Shown piece by piece: positions 6,807-13,565 of a stretch of 24,584 nt of DNA (its first letter is position 1; the number at the start of each line of letters is the position of its first letter). The DNA comes from a virus. The DNA lies in the IMG/VR virus record IMGVR_UViG_3300000117_000236, positions 1 through 24,584 of that record. One strand, given 5' to 3'. A program made the position numbers and the translations under genes. The notes under the pieces were generated by a model. It saw nothing but the letters and a program-made list of their open reading frames with translations, did not search any database and had not been told where the DNA came from.

Positions 6807-8630
6807 ATGGCAGACAAAACATTATTTGGACGATTAAAGAAAATTTTAGGACAATCAACTGTAGTTAGAAGAGTTGGTGATAATAAATTAAAAGTAATAG
6901 ATCCAGCAAGAGCACAATCAGCAGGTAATTTAGAAACAAACATGTTAGTGGATAGGTATAATAGACTTCATTCTACACCAGGAGGTAGTTCAGTTTATGA
7001 CCCAAGCCAAGGATTCAATCAGCTTAGAAATGAGCTATTTAAAGATTATGAATCAATGGATAATGACTCTATTATTTCAGCGGCATTGGATGTATATGCA
7101 GATGAGTCTACACTTAAAAATGAATTTGGTGATATACTAGAAATTAAAAGTGGTAAGAAAGAAATACAACAAGTATTACATAATCTTTTTTATGATGTGT
7201 TAAATATTGAGTTTAATCTTTATCCTTGGATTAGAATGATGTGTAAATATGGAGACTTTTATTTACATTTAAAAATTGTTGACAAATTAGGAGTAGTTGG
7301 AGTTAGTCCTTTATCTCCTTATGCTATTGCAAGACAAGAAGGTATTGACCCACAAAGACCAGAAGCTGTTGAATTTATATATGACGAAACGTTTGGTGGA
7401 GTTACTGGAGCATATGGTAAAACTAAAAATGGTAATAAAATATATGAAAATTACGAGATTGCACATTTTAGGCTTTTACAAGATACTAATTTTTTACCGT
7501 ATGGAAAGTCAATGATAGAACAACCTCGAAAAACTTGGAAACAGTTAACTCTTATGGAAGATGCAATGATGATTCACAGGATTATGAGAGCACCTCAAAA
7601 AAGAGCATTTAAAATAGATATTGGAAATATTCCTCCAGCAGAAGTAGATGCATACATGCAAAAGGTAATAAATAAAATGAAAAAGGTACCTTATATGGAT
7701 AAACAATCTGGTGAATATAATATGAAGTTTAATATTCAAAACATGATTGAAGACTTCTATTTACCTGTGAGAGGTGGAAATTCAAATACATCAATAGAAG
7801 ATATCGGTGGATTAGAATGGACTGGAGTGGATGATGTAGAATATTTAAGAAATAGAATGATGGCCGGTCTTAGAGTACCTAAAGCCTTTTTAGGATATGA
7901 CGAAAATGTTGAAGGTAAAGCAACCTTAGCAGCTGAAGACGTTAGGTTTTCAAGAACTATTGAAAGAATACAAAGAATATTTGTATCAGAACTTACAAAA
8001 ATTGCAATTGTTCATTTATATTCTCAAGGATACACAGATGAAGAACTTGTAGACTTTAGCCTTCAATTGACTAATCCATCAACAATAGCTGAACAAGAAA
8101 AACTTGACGTATTTGACAAAAAAGTTTCTCTTGCAGATGCTATAAAAAATAACAAAATGCTTTCTGAAGATTGGATTTACGATAATATTTGGAAAATGAG
8201 TAAAGATGAGGTTGAGTTAGAAAGGGAAAAAGTTGTAGAAGATATTATACAAGTATATAGACAGGATATGATTCAACAAAACGGTGAAGACCCAGCTAAA
8301 GAAAAAGAAATATCTGAAAAAATAAAAAAGAAAAATAGAGCAACACTATCGGCTTCTGGAGATACTAAAAAAACTAGAGGCGGTAAAAGTGATAGTGATG
8401 TTGGAAGACCTGAAGAGGATGTAGATTACGGAACTCAAAGAGCACCAAGAGGACGAGATCCACTAGGAAGTGAAACAAAAACTAGAGACGTAAAAAACAG
8501 AGATAGAAGTATAAAATTTGCAGCTAAAGAAGTATTAAATATGTTGAAAAATGATAAAAAAGTTGCTCTGAATGAACAATCTATGCTTGACGAGAATAAT
8601 CTATTGTCAGACGAAGATACAAAGGAGTAA
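6807..8630 (+). CDS. 20: Portal protein gp20
   Basis: 607 residues, somewhat longer than T4 gp20 (524). It forms the dodecameric portal ring at the unique capsid vertex through which DNA is packaged by gp17. Recognisable T4-type segments include the N-terminal region with YDPSQGFNQLRNELFKDYE, the SPYAIARQEG region, and the block at about 328-383 (EDIGGLEWTGVDDVEYLRNR, then GLRVPKAFLGYDE). From about residue 500 the C-terminus is charged and low in complexity (GGKSDSDVGRPEEDVDYG), ending with a helix KEVLNMLKNDKK and an acidic tail. That tail explains the extra length, and its sequence includes an L-N-E site (ALNEQS). AGGGA precedes the ATG. It directly follows gp17, unlike T4, where 18 and 19 intervene. 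Confidence 0.96.
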   Translation: MADKTLFGRLKKILGQSTVVRRVGDNKLKVIDPARAQSAGNLETNMLVDRYNRLHSTPGGSSVYDPSQGFNQLRNELFKDYESMDNDSIISAALDVYADESTLKNEFGDILEIKSGKKEIQQVLHNLFYDVLNIEFNLYPWIRMMCKYGDFYLHLKIVDKLGVVGVSPLSPYAIARQEGIDPQRPEAVEFIYDETFGGVTGAYGKTKNGNKIYENYEIAHFRLLQDTNFLPYGKSMIEQPRKTWKQLTLMEDAMMIHRIMRAPQKRAFKIDIGNIPPAEVDAYMQKVINKMKKVPYMDKQSGEYNMKFNIQNMIEDFYLPVRGGNSNTSIEDIGGLEWTGVDDVEYLRNRMMAGLRVPKAFLGYDENVEGKATLAAEDVRFSRTIERIQRIFVSELTKIAIVHLYSQGYTDEELVDFSLQLTNPSTIAEQEKLDVFDKKVSLADAIKNNKMLSEDWIYDNIWKMSKDEVELEREKVVEDIIQVYRQDMIQQNGEDPAKEKEISEKIKKKNRATLSASGDTKKTRGGKSDSDVGRPEEDVDYGTQRAPRGRDPLGSETKTRDVKNRDRSIKFAAKEVLNMLKNDKKVALNEQSMLDENNLLSDEDTKE

Positions 8631-8637
8631 TTCGATA

Positions 8638-8646
8638 TATTTATAT
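8638..8646 (+). promoter_or_regulatory. TATTTATAT motif, copy 5
   Basis: TATTTATAT in the 48-base gap after gp20 and 32 bases upstream of the ATG at 8679. A GAAGGG ribosome binding site lies between the motif and the start. Confidence 0.55.
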
Positions 8647-8678
8647 AAGAGATAAAGTATAAGTAGAAGGGCGTAAAA

Positions 8679-9542
8679 ATGGCTAAACATTCGAAAGTAA
8701 AAAATACTGGCATTTTGTTTGAACTATTAGTTCGACAGATTACCACTGACACATTAAACGGCGTTGCAAAGTCTCCAGCTATAGGTATAGTAAAGGAGTT
8801 TTTTGGTAAAGGCAAGAATACCGTTATTAAAAAAGAACTTCACCTATATAGAGTATTATTAGGCGAAAAGTTTAAAAGTTCACACAAGGCAGAAATAGCA
8901 ATTGATACTGTACTTAGGGAGCGTAATAAGCTTAATACGACTCAGTTAAGGCGTGAAAAATACAACCTAATTAGGGAAATTAAAAACAACTATAAATTAG
9001 ATGAATTTTTCACAGCAAAACTTGGAAAATATAAAGTAAACGCCGCAATTTCTACACTATTTGAGTCATCTACACAGGACTTTAAAAATCCTAAGTCAAT
9101 ATTATCTTCAAGATCTAATATTATTGAATATCTATGTGGAAATACTACACGCAATTCTAGTGTTGATAATGTAGTAGAAGCATTTAGAAAGGAAGATAAG
9201 GACTTAAGACTATTAGCATATAAAGTATTAGTCGACAAGTTTAATTCAAAATATAGTAAACTAGAAGAATCCCAAGCAGAAATACTTAGAGAATATATCA
9301 ATAATATCTCAAACACAGAAAATCTTAGAACTAAGCTACAAAAAATAGTAGCTGAACATCTTAAGCAGTTAAATAAAGACTTAAGTAAAATAGACGATAG
9401 TGTAGTAAAGATAAAACTTAAGGAAGTTGCAAAATTACTTAAAAGCTCTATTGTTAAAAAGCGAAAAATAGACGAGAAAAAAATACTTAATGTATTAAGA
9501 TTGTCTGAGCTTGTATCTGAGGTAAGAAATGTCGTTAAATAA
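8679..9542 (+). CDS. Conserved T4-like phage protein of unknown function
   Basis: 287 residues, basic and almost entirely alpha-helical by composition. The N-terminus (HSKVKNTGILFELLVRQITT, residues 4-23) resembles hypothetical proteins I recall from marine T4-like phages at similar positions near gp20/gp21. No catalytic or metal motif is visible. Long charged helices such as LREYINNISNTENLRTKLQK suggest an oligomeric or scaffolding-type protein. It overlaps the next gene by 14 bases, which implies coupled translation. A head-assembly role (prohead core or internal protein) is inferred from location only. Confidence 0.65.
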   Translation: MAKHSKVKNTGILFELLVRQITTDTLNGVAKSPAIGIVKEFFGKGKNTVIKKELHLYRVLLGEKFKSSHKAEIAIDTVLRERNKLNTTQLRREKYNLIREIKNNYKLDEFFTAKLGKYKVNAAISTLFESSTQDFKNPKSILSSRSNIIEYLCGNTTRNSSVDNVVEAFRKEDKDLRLLAYKVLVDKFNSKYSKLEESQAEILREYINNISNTENLRTKLQKIVAEHLKQLNKDLSKIDDSVVKIKLKEVAKLLKSSIVKKRKIDEKKILNVLRLSELVSEVRNVVK

Positions 9543-10029
9543 AACTATTGACGAACTTATAGATTTATATCTAGAAGAAGACTTAGAGGAAATAAGTGTA
9601 TCGGCAAATGCAGGCCACTATGATTCTCCGATGGCGTTTACTGGTAATAAACCAAAGCTCGAAAAGAAAAGAAAACAAAGAGCAACTACAAGTACTGGAT
9701 ATACTCTAGCTAAAAAGAGTAAAAAGAAAAAGAATAAATTAGGAGAATCTATGAAACATTCAGAAATGATAAAAGAAATTTTTGGTTTAAATTATAATAA
9801 ATTCAAAAAAGATGATTCTAAAAATTCTAGACAAAAGGTAAACGGTGCAGTAAAAGAAATAAATAGAAAACTTTTTGAAATTGAGCGAATAATTGGAAGA
9901 GCTACAAAATTAAAAAAGGAAGCAGGAGTTTCTAGAGATAACTATTGGAAATCAACTAGTCCTAGAATGAAAAAAATAGCTGAAAGACTTTTAAAGGTAT
10001 CACACAAATTGCGAGAATTATCCTCATAA
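9529..10029 (+). CDS. Small basic protein of the head gene cluster
   Basis: 166 residues. The acidic N-terminal helix (DELIDLYLEEDLEE, residues 8-21) is followed by a strongly basic stretch at about 44-72 (KLEKKRKQRATTSTGY, KKSKKKKNK). The C-terminal half has helical segments with conserved-looking RKLFEIERIIGRATKLK. It starts inside the end of the previous gene with a GAGGT ribosome binding site. The sequence between the basic region and the helices contains L-G-E and I-K-E sites similar to prohead protease cuts. The basic nature and position between portal and protease fit a prohead core or internal DNA-associated protein, but I recognise no family. Confidence 0.6.
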   Translation: MSLNKTIDELIDLYLEEDLEEISVSANAGHYDSPMAFTGNKPKLEKKRKQRATTSTGYTLAKKSKKKKNKLGESMKHSEMIKEIFGLNYNKFKKDDSKNSRQKVNGAVKEINRKLFEIERIIGRATKLKKEAGVSRDNYWKSTSPRMKKIAERLLKVSHKLRELSS

Positions 10030-10163
10030 TGAAACGTAAACAACATATAAAAGAAGAATTATCACCAGATGATATGAAAAAAATACGATTAGCCATTAGA
10101 AAAGAAATAGCTAGAGTATTTTTTGATTTATATAGAAAGAAAGGTGCATGGGCATCGTTATAG
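10029..10163 (+). CDS. 44-residue basic helical protein
   Basis: ATG at 10029 overlaps the previous stop (TAATG), and the frame runs to TAG at 10161-10163. The peptide begins MKRKQHIKEELSPDDMKKIR, and its second half IARVFFDLYRKKGAW is a hydrophobic/basic amphipathic helix. There is no independent ribosome binding site, so expression would depend on translational coupling. The TAG is part of the TAGGAG used by the next small gene. Charged-helix composition and tight packing support a real gene; function unknown. Confidence 0.6.
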   Translation: MKRKQHIKEELSPDDMKKIRLAIRKEIARVFFDLYRKKGAWASL

Positions 10164-10172
10164 GAGAATATT

Positions 10173-10334
10173 ATGTTTAATTTTACATGGCAAACTTGGA
10201 GTAATAAACCTGAAAATAAAAAGTTAATGGCAGAAAATATGGAAAAAGCTAAAAAGAAGTTTAATAGAGAAAAGTTTTTGTGGGAAGAACAATATAAGCA
10301 CCTACAAAACCAATATCGAGTTACAAATAAATAA
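10173..10334 (+). CDS. 53-residue Trp- and Lys-rich small protein
   Basis: ATG at 10173 is preceded by AGGAG at 10162-10166; the frame ends at TAA 10332-10334. The peptide starts with MFNFTWQTWSN, continues as a Lys/Glu-rich helix (MEKAKKKFNREKFLWEEQY) and ends in a basic tail. The good ribosome binding site and exact fit between neighbours argue for a real gene. Small proteins between gp20 and gp21 in T4 (gp67, gp68) are prohead core components, but sequence similarity cannot be claimed here. Confidence 0.6.
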   Translation: MFNFTWQTWSNKPENKKLMAENMEKAKKKFNREKFLWEEQYKHLQNQYRVTNK

Positions 10335-10347
10335 GAGGAGATGATAT

Positions 10348-10917
10348 ATGTCTTTTACAGGAAAGTCAACATTAAAAGGATATTTTAACGCAGGTGATGT
10401 ACCAACAGAAGCTAATTTTGCAGACCTAGTAGACTCTTGTCATGCAGGACATGGAAACTATTCAGTACTTGCAGTTGATGCAGCAAATCAAACTTTAACT
10501 GGTGATGGAGATGCACTTGGTGGAATAATCCATATATCTGCAACTGGAAGTAATGCAAGTACATATGTTGTAAAACTACCAGAGGCAACAACCAACAATA
10601 TTGGATTAAGTTATAAAGTTATTATTGGTGATAATGCTGCAAATGTTAGAATAGGACCAGATGGAACAACAACAAAATTAACGGGTAGTATTAACGTAGC
10701 GTCTGATGTAGCCGCAAAAACATTATATAGAGCTATACCGGTAGGATCTACGCATGTATCTTTATCTCATGCAGAACAAGAAAAAGGTGGTGTATCAGGT
10801 TCGTTAATAGAATTTTTCTATAATTCTGCAACAGGCGTTACAGTATTAGGTACAGTTTTATGTGACCATGAATCGCCATCCGGAACAGAATTATTTGGAA
10901 CAGGTGATATTGGATAA
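10348..10917 (+). CDS. Putative head decoration or other structural protein
   Basis: 189 residues with no long helices: Gly, Thr, Ala and Ser rich with alternating beta pattern (STYVVKLPEATTNNIGLSYK). The N-terminus MSFTGKSTLKGYFNAGDVPT, followed by EANFADLVDS, resembles the start of beta-rich phage fibre or head-fibre proteins. The body contains VIIGDNAANVRIGPDGTT and a Gly-rich C-terminus. A strong AGAGGAG precedes the ATG. It is unusual to find such a protein between portal and protease genes, so capsid decoration is the simplest guess; a tail-fibre-related origin is the alternative. Confidence 0.55.
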   Translation: MSFTGKSTLKGYFNAGDVPTEANFADLVDSCHAGHGNYSVLAVDAANQTLTGDGDALGGIIHISATGSNASTYVVKLPEATTNNIGLSYKVIIGDNAANVRIGPDGTTTKLTGSINVASDVAAKTLYRAIPVGSTHVSLSHAEQEKGGVSGSLIEFFYNSATGVTVLGTVLCDHESPSGTELFGTGDIG

Positions 10918-10940
10918 TTAAACACATCGGAGTAGATAAA

Positions 10941-11570
10941 ATGACAGATAAAAAACTATTAATAGACTATACCCTTTTTGAAGTTTCACCTCAACTAATT
11001 GCTGAGTCTGAAACTAAGAATAATGGTAGAGTTATTGTTCAAGGTGTCTTACAAAGGGCTAATGCAAAAAATCAAAATGGAAGAATGTATCCAAAAAATA
11101 TTCTTATGAGAGAAGTTAAAAATTATAAGAAAATTCAAATAGCCGAAAAAAGAGCTCTTGGAGAATTAGATCACCCAGAATCTTCTGTTGTTAACCTTCA
11201 AAATGTATCTCACAATGTTACAGATGCATGGTTTGATGGTGATGATGTTGTTGGAAAAGTAGAAATACTTGATACTCCAGCTGGAAAAATATTAAAAGAA
11301 CTATTAAAGGCTGGAATAAAATTAGGAATAAGCAGTAGAGGACTAGGAAGTGTTAATCAAGTTGACGAAGCTACTGTACAAGTTGGAAATGATTTTGAAC
11401 TTATATGTTGGGATTTTGTAAGTAATCCATCTACACACGGTGCATTTATGAAACCCACATCAATAACAGAATCTATTAATAATAATGTTAGTGAATGGGA
11501 ACAATGCGATAAATATTGTAAAGTAAATTCTATCATTAGAGAAATACTAGAAGATATGGAGATAAAGTAA
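10941..11570 (+). CDS. 21: Prohead core protein protease gp21
   Basis: 209 residues, close to T4 gp21 (212). It is the serine protease that matures the prohead by cleaving scaffold, core and major capsid proteins. The family signature is present: RANAKNQNGRMYPKNIL (39-55), catalytic His78 in GELDHP (74-79), and catalytic Ser at 131/132 in KLGISSRGLGS (127-137). LICWDFVSNPSTHGAFM (154-170) is the conserved C-terminal core. T4 gp21 removes its own ends; here I-A-E (20-22) and I-T-E (175-177) flank the core and would leave about 155 residues. GGAG precedes the ATG. The stop overlaps the next start as TAATG. Confidence 0.96.
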   Translation: MTDKKLLIDYTLFEVSPQLIAESETKNNGRVIVQGVLQRANAKNQNGRMYPKNILMREVKNYKKIQIAEKRALGELDHPESSVVNLQNVSHNVTDAWFDGDDVVGKVEILDTPAGKILKELLKAGIKLGISSRGLGSVNQVDEATVQVGNDFELICWDFVSNPSTHGAFMKPTSITESINNNVSEWEQCDKYCKVNSIIREILEDMEIK

Positions 11571-12220
11571 TGAAATTAAAAGACATATTAAATGAGTCTA
11601 GACTTGCGCCTGAACAAAAGAAAACATTCTTAGAGGCTGTTGCAAAATATAATGAATATGGAAAAGCAATTTATAGAGAGTCTAATCTAAGTGATATAAT
11701 AGAAACAATTGAAAAACTAACATCAGGAGCAAGCAAGTTTATTGTTGATGAATCTGAAGACTGGTTTGATGCGGTAACAATTAAGCGAGATTCTAAAGCA
11801 ATAGATAATTCAGCTAATGACTTTGTAAAAACTGCAAAAGAAATGGTTGGCATGCAGCAAAGATTAGAATCTTTATATGAAGACTTAGGAAATAAGTTAG
11901 GAAGATACTATGAGATTGTAGAAGCTATGGATCCAGTTGGCAAGGAAGACGGTGATATAGATAATGATGGTGATGAAGACAAATCAGATGAATATTTAGC
12001 AAATAGAAGAAAAGCGGTTGGAAAAGCAATTAAAACAGAAGCTGCTCCTAAAATGAGAAAAAATAAAGAAGCTGAATCTCTTCAAAAACTTATGAACCTA
12101 GTAGCTAATTCACAAAAAGGTGGAATGGGTAGTAGATATGGTAAAGAATTTGACAAAGCAAAAATTAAAGCTTTACGTGCTATGAAAGATATGGTAACGT
12201 ATTCAAACATAGGAGTATAA
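11570..12220 (+). CDS. Prohead core-associated protein with dockerin-like calcium loop
   Basis: 216 residues, start-stop coupled to gp21. The N-terminus MKLKDILNES is a short amphipathic helix ending in L-N-E, like the capsid targeting peptides of T4 internal proteins that gp21 removes. Residues 20-120 are helical. A dockerin/EF-hand-like loop lies at 129-140 (DIDNDGDEDKSD), with Asp at loop positions 1, 3, 5, 9 and 12 and Gly at 6, followed by EYLANRRKAVGKAIK; loop position 8 is Glu rather than hydrophobic. I recall similar DGDIDNDG segments near the scaffold genes of cyanophages. The likely role is prohead core or internal protein; calcium binding is inferred from the loop pattern. Confidence 0.65.
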   Translation: MKLKDILNESRLAPEQKKTFLEAVAKYNEYGKAIYRESNLSDIIETIEKLTSGASKFIVDESEDWFDAVTIKRDSKAIDNSANDFVKTAKEMVGMQQRLESLYEDLGNKLGRYYEIVEAMDPVGKEDGDIDNDGDEDKSDEYLANRRKAVGKAIKTEAAPKMRKNKEAESLQKLMNLVANSQKGGMGSRYGKEFDKAKIKALRAMKDMVTYSNIGV

Positions 12221-12222
12221 TC

Positions 12223-12645
12223 ATGAAATTACCAAACAGCTGGGATAAATTTGATATAAATGAATATCAAAGTAAAAACTTAAATGAAGCTAAAGAATAT
12301 AAAGCTGGTGATACTGTAAAATTAAAAACTGGTGAAACTGTAAAAATAAACCAAGTTGTAAAAGGACCAAGACCTCAATTTAATACGTATCGTACAAAAG
12401 TAAAAGGTAAACAAGTTGACTTTGGTACAAAGGATATTCGCGAAGGTAAATTAAATGAAGCTCCAATGGATAGAGGATTTGCAAAGGACTTTGAAAAAGA
12501 TTGTAAAGTTTTAATAACTCACGTCAAGCATGAAATGAAAACAGCTAAAGGTGCAGACAAAGCAGTGTTTAAGAAAATATTACAAAACCTACAGACAGTA
12601 GCAGGTTATCCTGCATTGATTGGTAAAATGGTTGGATCTAACTAA
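12223..12645 (+). CDS. Unknown small protein, possible internal head protein
   Basis: 140 residues. After an N-terminal region ending in NLNEAKEYK (residues 19-27) there is a beta-rich segment (AGDTVKLKTGETVKINQVV) reminiscent of an SH3-like/KOW barrel, then KLNEAP, then a helical C-terminal domain (KDFEKDCKVLITHVKHEM). Two L-N-E|A sites resemble gp21 cleavage sites and would release the barrel-like and helical parts separately. The AGGAG site is shared with the end of the upstream gene, two bases away. It belongs to the gp21 gene cluster. No family is recognised; packaging into the head is inference from the sites and position. Confidence 0.6.
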   Translation: MKLPNSWDKFDINEYQSKNLNEAKEYKAGDTVKLKTGETVKINQVVKGPRPQFNTYRTKVKGKQVDFGTKDIREGKLNEAPMDRGFAKDFEKDCKVLITHVKHEMKTAKGADKAVFKKILQNLQTVAGYPALIGKMVGSN

Positions 12646-12663
12646 AAGATTAAAGGAATAATT

Positions 12664-12918
12664 ATGAAAAAACAATTTGATATGCATGGATGGTTAAGAA
12701 AACAATGGCAAAAAGACCAAAACCTAAAAGAAGAAGTACAGCCACTAAATGAAGAATATATTGAAATCATGAGAGATCTAGATGAAGGTTTGTTACTGAT
12801 AAAAGACGGATGGCTTGAATGGAAAAAAGGTCCTATGACTGAAAAAGAAGACATTAAACCAGCACAAAAAGAATTAATGAACTATATCATTAGATGGATG
12901 AAAAAAAATATCAAATAA
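12664..12918 (+). CDS. Small helical protein of unknown function
   Basis: 84 residues, with AAAGGA before the ATG. The N-terminal 30 residues are basic and Gln-rich (HGWLRKQWQKDQNLKEE); the rest, from PLNEEYIEIMRDLDEGLLLI, is a helical domain with GWLEWKKGPMT and PAQKELMNYIIRWMKK. L-K-E and L-N-E tripeptides lie between the two parts, as in the preceding proteins. The following intergenic hairpin and T-tract make it the last gene of the unit that includes gp21. Function unknown. Confidence 0.6.
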   Translation: MKKQFDMHGWLRKQWQKDQNLKEEVQPLNEEYIEIMRDLDEGLLLIKDGWLEWKKGPMTEKEDIKPAQKELMNYIIRWMKKNIK

Positions 12919-12938
12919 TCCAATAAAAAATTGAAAAT

Positions 12939-12972
12939 AAATGGCATATAATTTTTATATGTCATTTTTTTT
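12939..12972 (+). terminator. Intrinsic terminator, 13-bp stem
   Basis: Stem 12939-12951 pairs with 12955-12967 (AAATGGCATATAA with TTATATGTCATTT, one G-U pair) around a three-T loop and runs directly into a T-tract. It ends the gp21-cluster transcript and separates it from the bS21 gene. Confidence 0.8.
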
Positions 12973-13015
12973 GTTTATATTAATACTAATTAAACGTTTA
13001 ACTAAAAATCAAAGT

Positions 13016-13378
13016 ATGCAAAAAAATTTTAAAAACAACCGTAATCAAAATAGAGACGGTAATTACAAAAAAAGACCTTTTAAAAAGAGGCACACAAGAG
13101 CAGACTTTTATATTGCAGGAAATCCTGATGGTGTAAAAGTACCAGACTCAGATTCTTTTACATTAGAAAAAGCTTTAAAATATTTAAAGAGACAGCTTAA
13201 AGACTCAGAAAAGTTATTTCTGTATAAGAATAAACAATATTACGAAAAACCATCACAAGTTAGAAAGGTAAAAATGGAAAGAGCAGTAGCCATGCAAAGA
13301 AGAGATGATGCAATCCAACGAAGAATGTATGGAAAAAACAACTGCTGGCTTGTTATGACTAAACATGGTGCAAAATAA
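13016..13378 (+). CDS. Phage-encoded bS21-like ribosomal protein
   Basis: 120 residues from ATG 13016. An upstream in-frame ATG (12941) lies inside the terminator hairpin and would add a spurious hydrophobic stretch, so it was rejected. Residues 47-103 match bS21: SFTLEKALKYLKRQLKDSE, then the hallmark YYEKPSQVRK (75-84; E. coli has FYEKPTTERKR) and a basic helix VAMQRRDDAIQRR. A basic Asn/Lys/Arg-rich extension (1-30) and a 17-residue tail (KNNCWLVMTKHGAK) are extra. bS21 sits near the anti-Shine-Dalgarno region of 16S rRNA and helps initiation; aquatic phages are known to carry it, presumably to remodel host ribosomes. No clear ribosome binding site is visible. The gene is bounded by terminators on both sides. 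Confidence 0.85.
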   Translation: MQKNFKNNRNQNRDGNYKKRPFKKRHTRADFYIAGNPDGVKVPDSDSFTLEKALKYLKRQLKDSEKLFLYKNKQYYEKPSQVRKVKMERAVAMQRRDDAIQRRMYGKNNCWLVMTKHGAK

Positions 13379-13402
13379 CACATAATAACATATTTTTTTT
13401 AC

Positions 13403-13439
13403 GAGAGGGCTATTTTTTTAGCTCTCTTGTTGTTTTTTC
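13403..13439 (+). terminator. Intrinsic terminator after bS21
   Basis: GAGAGGGCTA pairs with TAGCTCTC (one bulged G) around a T loop, followed by a T-rich tail to 13439. It closes the bS21 unit just before the promoter-like motif at 13454. Confidence 0.8.
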
Positions 13440-13453
13440 TATATATTTAGATA

Positions 13454-13462
13454 TATTTATAT
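13454..13462 (+). promoter_or_regulatory. TATTTATAT motif upstream of scaffold/capsid genes, copy 6
   Basis: TATTTATAT directly behind the bS21 terminator and 103 bases upstream of the gp22 ATG. It gives the longest predicted leader in the window and presumably drives gp22 and gp23, the most abundant structural products. Confidence 0.6.
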
Positions 13463-13469
13463 TCGAATA

Positions 13470-13536
13470 CGCTATCAATACTTTATATAGCGGTAACAAA
13501 TATAAACCCTACCTATTAAGATTCTCAATAATCTTA
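13470..13536 (+). promoter_or_regulatory. Two stem-loops in the gp22-gp23 leader
   Basis: Stem 1: CGCTAT (13470-13475) with ATAGCG (13487-13492). Stem 2: TAAGATT (13517-13523) with AATCTTA (13530-13536), six-base loop. Both lie between the promoter-like motif and the AGGAG of gp22. They could protect the 5' end of the capsid mRNA from decay or tune translation; this is inferred from position. Confidence 0.45.
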
Positions 13537-13565
13537 TTTCCAAATTAAAAATTAGGAGAAACACA

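Noticed and set aside
6487-6858. Minus-strand open frame of 123 codons across the gp17-gp20 junction
   Set aside because: Antisense shadow of gp17 with Ser/Leu-rich composition and no credible start context; no minus-strand gene is supported anywhere in the window.
7297-7515. Plus-strand open frame of 72 codons inside gp20
   Set aside because: Wholly contained in the clear gp20 reading frame; Leu/Lys/Met-rich sequence without features.
12941-13015. In-frame N-terminal extension of the bS21 gene with a hydrophobic stretch
   Set aside because: Its ATG lies in the stem of an intrinsic terminator with no ribosome binding site; the ATG at 13016 starts at the basic extension of bS21.
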